From assembly GCA_028694565.1 (NCBI GenBank), contig JAQVKR010000117.1, positions 1-7,614 on the forward strand: a stretch of DNA of 7,614 nt, given 5' to 3'. Below the pieces are notes generated by a model. The model did not search any database. It had not been told where the DNA came from and was given only the letters and a program-made list of their open reading frames with translations. The translations under genes and the position numbers were made by a program. The first letter of the stretch is position 1. Every line of letters starts with the position of its first letter. This stretch comes from Gammaproteobacteria bacterium (GTDB taxonomy: Bacteria > Pseudomonadota > Gammaproteobacteria > DSM-26407). Shown here in pieces: positions 5,433-7,614 of this stretch.

Positions 5433-6192
5433 GGCCGCGCTCCCGGCACGCCACCGTGTGCACGTGCCCGTCGACGCCGTGGACGTGATCATGGTGATGG
5501 GTGTAGACCGCCAGCGCCGCCGCCTCCCGGGGCCCGAACAGGCGCAGGTACTCGGGGTGCCGGCTGACCGACTCCGGGTGGCCGGAGCAGCAGACGTGGG
5601 TGTTCAGGCAGACCACGTGGTCGGTGGCCGCCATCACCAGGTGCAGATCATGGGAAACCATGAGCACGCCGCAGCCCCGGCGCGCGCGCAGCTCGCCGAT
5701 GAGCCGGTAGAGCTCCGCCTGACCGGTCACGTCCACCCCCTGCACCGGCTCGTCCAGCACCAGCAGCTGCGGCCGGCGCAGCAGCGCCCGGGCCAGCATC
5801 ACCCGCTGCAGCTCGCCCCCGGAGACCGACTGCAGCGGCGTGTCGATGACGTGCTCCGCCCCCACCTCGCGCAGCGCCGCGGTCAGGGCGGCGGCGTCGA
5901 TGCCGCGCCCCGCCAGGCGCAGGAAGCGGCGCACCGTGAGCGGCAGCACCGGGTCCACCGCCAGGCGCTGGGGCATGTAGCCCACCCGCAGCCCGGGCCG
6001 GCGGGCGACGTGCCCGGCATCGGGCGCGATGAGCCCCAGCAGCACCCGCACCAGGGTGGACTTGCCGGCGCCGTTGGGCCCGATGAGGGTGACGATCTCC
6101 CCCTCGTTCACCACCAGCCCCACCCGGTCGAGCACGCGCCGCCCGGCGAAGCCGAGCACCACCTCCCGCGCCTCCAGCAGGGGGGCGCTCAT
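5425..6192 (-). CDS. znuC: Zinc ABC transporter ATP-binding protein ZnuC
   Basis: The 255-residue ABC ATPase powers zinc import through ZnuB on the cytoplasmic face of the membrane. All nucleotide-binding motifs are intact: Walker [10 protein letters not shown] (38-46), Q-loop Gln75 in YMPQ, signature VSGGE (123-127), Walker B LLVLDE (143-148) and H-loop His181 in SHD. After the FGPREAAAL segment, the last 26 residues are histidine-rich (eight His between 232 and 254, e.g. [10 protein letters not shown]). Such tails occur, as I recall, in other gammaproteobacterial ZnuC proteins and may bind zinc. The start at 6192 overlaps the zur stop by ATGA, with GGAGG about 10 nt upstream, and its 3' end overlaps the znuB start. 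Family identity is secure. Zinc specificity rests on the zur linkage, the His tail and similarity to ZnuC. Confidence 0.94.
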   Translation of the reverse strand: MSAPLLEAREVVLGFAGRRVLDRVGLVVNEGEIVTLIGPNGAGKSTLVRVLLGLIAPDAGHVARRPGLRVGYMPQRLAVDPVLPLTVRRFLRLAGRGIDAAALTAALREVGAEHVIDTPLQSVSGGELQRVMLARALLRRPQLLVLDEPVQGVDVTGQAELYRLIGELRARRGCGVLMVSHDLHLVMAATDHVVCLNTHVCCSGHPESVSRHPEYLRLFGPREAAALAVYTHHHDHVHGVDGHVHTVACRERGHG

Positions 6193-6695
6193 TCGCCGTC
6201 CCCCTCCGCCGCCTGGCAGCGGGGACAGAGCCCCCGCACCTCCACCAGCGCCTGCTCCACCCGGAACCGGGTGTCGGCGGCCGAGGCGCTGATGCGCCGG
6301 TCCAGGGCGTGATCGTGCAGCTCCGCCACCCGGCCGCAGTGGCGGCAGATGAGGAACTGGCCGCAATGGGGCGCGCCGGGCTCGTTGCAGCCGATATAGG
6401 CGTTCAGGGAGGGCAGCCGGTGCACCAGCCGCTCCTGCACCAGGAAATCTAGCGCCCGGTAGACCGTGGGCGGGGCGGCGGAGCGGCCGTCGCGGCGGAG
6501 ATCCTCCAGCACCGCGTAGGCGCCCACCGGACAGTGGCTGCGCCAGACCAGCTCCAGCACCCGCCTGCGCAGGGGCGTGAGCCGCAGACCGCGCTCCCGG
6601 CACAGCGACTCGGCGGAGGCGAGCGCCGCCTCGACGCAGGCATGGTGGTCGTGCCCCCCCGCCGGGAAGAGGCCGGATTTGCCGTCATCGGTCAT
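6189..6695 (-). CDS. zur: Fur-family zinc uptake regulator Zur
   Basis: The 168-residue protein has the Fur-family plan: an N-terminal winged helix with the recognition region [20 protein letters not shown] (75-94), then a dimerisation and metal-binding domain. Two CxxC pairs, Cys117/Cys120 and Cys157/Cys160, form the structural zinc site. Cys103 and nearby histidines (His92, His110) are candidates for the regulatory zinc site, as in Zur. A short His/Cys-rich N-terminus (GGHDHHAC, 13-20) is notable. With zinc bound, Zur represses zinc uptake genes. It is the first gene of zur-znuC-znuB, preceded by a Zur box, which implies feedback on its own synthesis. The start at 6695 has GGAG 7 nt upstream. 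The frame is open further upstream, but that stretch crosses the operator and the divergent gene. Fur itself is an alternative, but the znuCB linkage strongly favours Zur. Confidence 0.93.
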   Translation of the reverse strand: MTDDGKSGLFPAGGHDHHACVEAALASAESLCRERGLRLTPLRRRVLELVWRSHCPVGAYAVLEDLRRDGRSAAPPTVYRALDFLVQERLVHRLPSLNAYIGCNEPGAPHCGQFLICRHCGRVAELHDHALDRRISASAADTRFRVEQALVEVRGLCPRCQAAEGDGE

Positions 6696-6718
6696 GGAGC
6701 GTCTCCGGGAAGCCTGGT

Positions 6719-6733
6719 TGTTATATTGTAACA
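6719..6733 (-). promoter_or_regulatory. Zur box overlapping an extended -10 promoter of zur-znuCB
   Basis: TGTTATATTGTAACA is a 15-nt near-palindrome (6 of 7 arm positions match around the central T). It resembles the GTTATAATATAAC core of gammaproteobacterial Zur boxes. On the - strand it contains TGTTACAAT, an extended -10 (TGn plus TACAAT, 5 of 6), at 6733-6725, about 30 nt before the zur ATG. Zinc-loaded Zur bound here would block RNA polymerase directly. No good -35 is visible, as is usual for extended -10 promoters. Confidence 0.8.
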
Positions 6734-6777
6734 TCCAACTTCGGGGGCGCGGCAGCGCAACGCCGGGCAATCCGGGC

Positions 6778-6799
6778 GCGGGGGAAGCCAATCCCCCGC
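6778..6799. other. 8-bp hairpin in the divergent zur / DAHP synthase intergenic region
   Basis: GCGGGGGA (6778-6785) and TCCCCCGC (6792-6799) pair perfectly around AGCCAA. It lies upstream of both divergent promoters, so it is unlikely to be transcribed from either. It could be a protein-binding palindrome or a leftover repeat; I cannot assign a role. Confidence 0.3.
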
Positions 6800-6829
6800 T
6801 TGCCGTGATGAAACCCGGCGCCCGATTCC

Positions 6830-6838
6830 TGATAGAAT
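6830..6838 (+). promoter_or_regulatory. Extended -10 promoter for the DAHP synthase gene
   Basis: TGATAGAAT is TGn plus TAGAAT, 5 of 6 to the -10 consensus. No good -35 stands at the right distance, which suits an extended -10. Transcription would begin near 6845, giving a leader of about 50 nt. Confidence 0.45.
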
Positions 6839-6849
6839 TCCCGTTTCGC

Positions 6850-6869
6850 GGCAGCGGGCTTCCGCTGCC
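6850..6869 (+). other. 8-bp hairpin in the DAHP synthase leader
   Basis: GGCAGCGG (6850-6857) and CCGCTGCC (6862-6869) pair perfectly around the tetraloop GCTT. The hairpin ends 14 nt before the AGGA ribosome binding site (6884-6887). If transcription begins near 6845 it is the first structure in the mRNA and may stabilise it. I see no leader peptide or antiterminator partner that would make it an attenuator. Confidence 0.45.
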
Positions 6870-6894
6870 AGGGGTGAGCAGACAGGATTCCACC

Positions 6895-7614
6895 ATGATC
6901 ATCATCATGAAGACCTCGGCCGCCGAGCAGGAACGGCAGGCGGTCATCGACAAGATCCGCGAGCTGGGGCTCGAGTGCCATGTCTCCGTGGGCGTGGAGC
7001 GCACCATCATCGGCGTGGTGGGCGACGACCGCCACATCCACAAGGAGAAGCTGCGCGCCATGGGGGGGGTGGAGGACGTCATCCCGGTGCTCAAGCCCTA
7101 CAAGATCGTCGCCCGGGACCACCATCCCGACGACACGGTCATCGACGTGAAGGGCATCCCCGTCGGCGGCCGGACGGTGCAGGTGATTGCCGGTCCCTGC
7201 TCGGTGGAGACCAGCGAGCAGATGAACACCGCCGCCCGCATGGTGCGCGAGTCCGGCTGCCGGCTGATGCGCGGCGGCGCCTACAAACCCCGCACCAGCC
7301 CCTACAGCTTCCAGGGCCACGGCGAGCGCGGCCTGGAGCTGCTGCGCGAGTCCGCCGACACCCAGAAGCTGCCGGTGGTGACCGAGCTGATGGACGTGCG
7401 CACCCTGGACAAGTTCCTGGAGTTGGGGGTGGAGGTCATCCAGATCGGCACCCGCAACATGCAGAATTTCGACCTGCTGAAGGAGGTGGGGCGCATCAAC
7501 GTGCCCGTCATCCTCAAGCGCGGCTTCGCCTCCACCATCTCCGAGTGGCTGATGTCGGCGGAGTACATCGCCGCCGGCGGCAACCACAACATCATCTTCT
7601 GCGAGCGCGGCGTG
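6895..7614 (+). CDS. aroF: 3-deoxy-7-phosphoheptulonate (DAHP) synthase, type I-beta (KDO8PS-like), 3' end beyond the window
   Basis: The first 240 residues are present, with no stop before the right edge. The enzyme condenses phosphoenolpyruvate and erythrose 4-phosphate, the first step of the shikimate pathway. Residues about 1-70 form the small N-terminal ferredoxin-like domain found in Thermotoga-type DAHP synthases, where it serves in feedback inhibition. The barrel then begins with the metal-ligand motif AGPCSVE (Cys102), followed by RGGAYKPRTSPYSFQG (126-141, with substrate-binding Arg126 and Lys131), the IGTRNMQN segment (184-191) and LKRG (207-210). The later metal ligands lie outside the window. 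ATG 6895 has AGGA 7 nt upstream (6884-6887). An in-frame GTG at 6874 would add seven residues and is less likely. The gene is divergent from zur. The symbol aroF follows common annotation practice; aroG or aroA are also used for this subtype. Confidence 0.92.
   Translation, partial: MIIIMKTSAAEQERQAVIDKIRELGLECHVSVGVERTIIGVVGDDRHIHKEKLRAMGGVEDVIPVLKPYKIVARDHHPDDTVIDVKGIPVGGRTVQVIAGPCSVETSEQMNTAARMVRESGCRLMRGGAYKPRTSPYSFQGHGERGLELLRESADTQKLPVVTELMDVRTLDKFLELGVEVIQIGTRNMQNFDLLKEVGRINVPVILKRGFASTISEWLMSAEYIAAGGNHNIIFCERGV

Noticed and set aside
4971..6312. Two long + strand open frames over znuB, znuC and zur
   Set aside because: They are His/Gln/Arg-rich shadow translations with no domain, opposite three clear overlapping genes.
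6850..6869. Amino-acid attenuator or T-box upstream of the DAHP synthase
   Set aside because: No Phe/Tyr/Trp-rich leader peptide, no alternative pairing and no T-run terminator are visible.
6696..7094. N-terminal extension of zur to an upstream ATG
   Set aside because: It would cross the Zur box and the divergent DAHP synthase start. The Fur-family N-terminus and ribosome binding site fit 6695.
6721..7587. - strand open frame over the DAHP synthase
   Set aside because: Shadow of the conserved + strand gene, with repetitive Leu/His/Gly/Ala composition and no family signature.

Overview
The window is a very GC-rich (roughly 70% by eye), tightly packed bacterial chromosome segment. The gene families and arrangement (Sco plus DUF2189, zur-znuC-znuB with a gammaproteobacterial-type Zur box, KDO8PS-like DAHP synthase) suggest a gammaproteobacterium, perhaps Chromatiales/Ectothiorhodospiraceae-like. 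That placement is inference; no rRNA or other marker gene is present.

Layout. (1) 1-1486, + strand: a few codons of an upstream gene overlap a Sco1/SenC copper chaperone by GTGA. It is followed by a six-helix DUF2189 membrane protein. This looks like the tail of a cytochrome c oxidase assembly operon, closed by a strong 12-bp hairpin. (2) 1487-4026, + strand: an intergenic region with an FNR-like box precedes a Crp/Fnr-family regulator whose recognition helix is of the ExxSR (FNR) class. Next, behind its own sigma70-like promoter, is a membrane-anchored FMN/3Fe-4S protein of the stand-alone glutamate synthase domain family. (3) 4079-4477, + strand: a single-domain thioredoxin. (4) 4478-4646: a convergent intergenic region holding a REP-like hairpin and a 26-bp inverted repeat built from 9-nt units. 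(5) 4647-6695, - strand: a translationally overlapped zur-znuC-znuB zinc-uptake operon, read right to left, with a clear Zur box over its promoter; znuA is not in the window. (6) 6696-7614: a divergent regulatory region, then the first 240 codons of a type I-beta DAHP synthase (first step of the shikimate pathway), which runs off the end.

How the parts work together: Sco and DUF2189 point to respiratory oxidase biogenesis. The regulator probably controls itself, and possibly its neighbour, in response to a respiratory or redox cue. Zur senses zinc and represses its own operon, which encodes the ATPase and permease of the zinc importer. I found no CRISPR array, tRNA, rRNA, transposase or phage gene. 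The most open biology is the regulator plus orphan glutamate-synthase-domain pair and the repeat element between trx and znuB.
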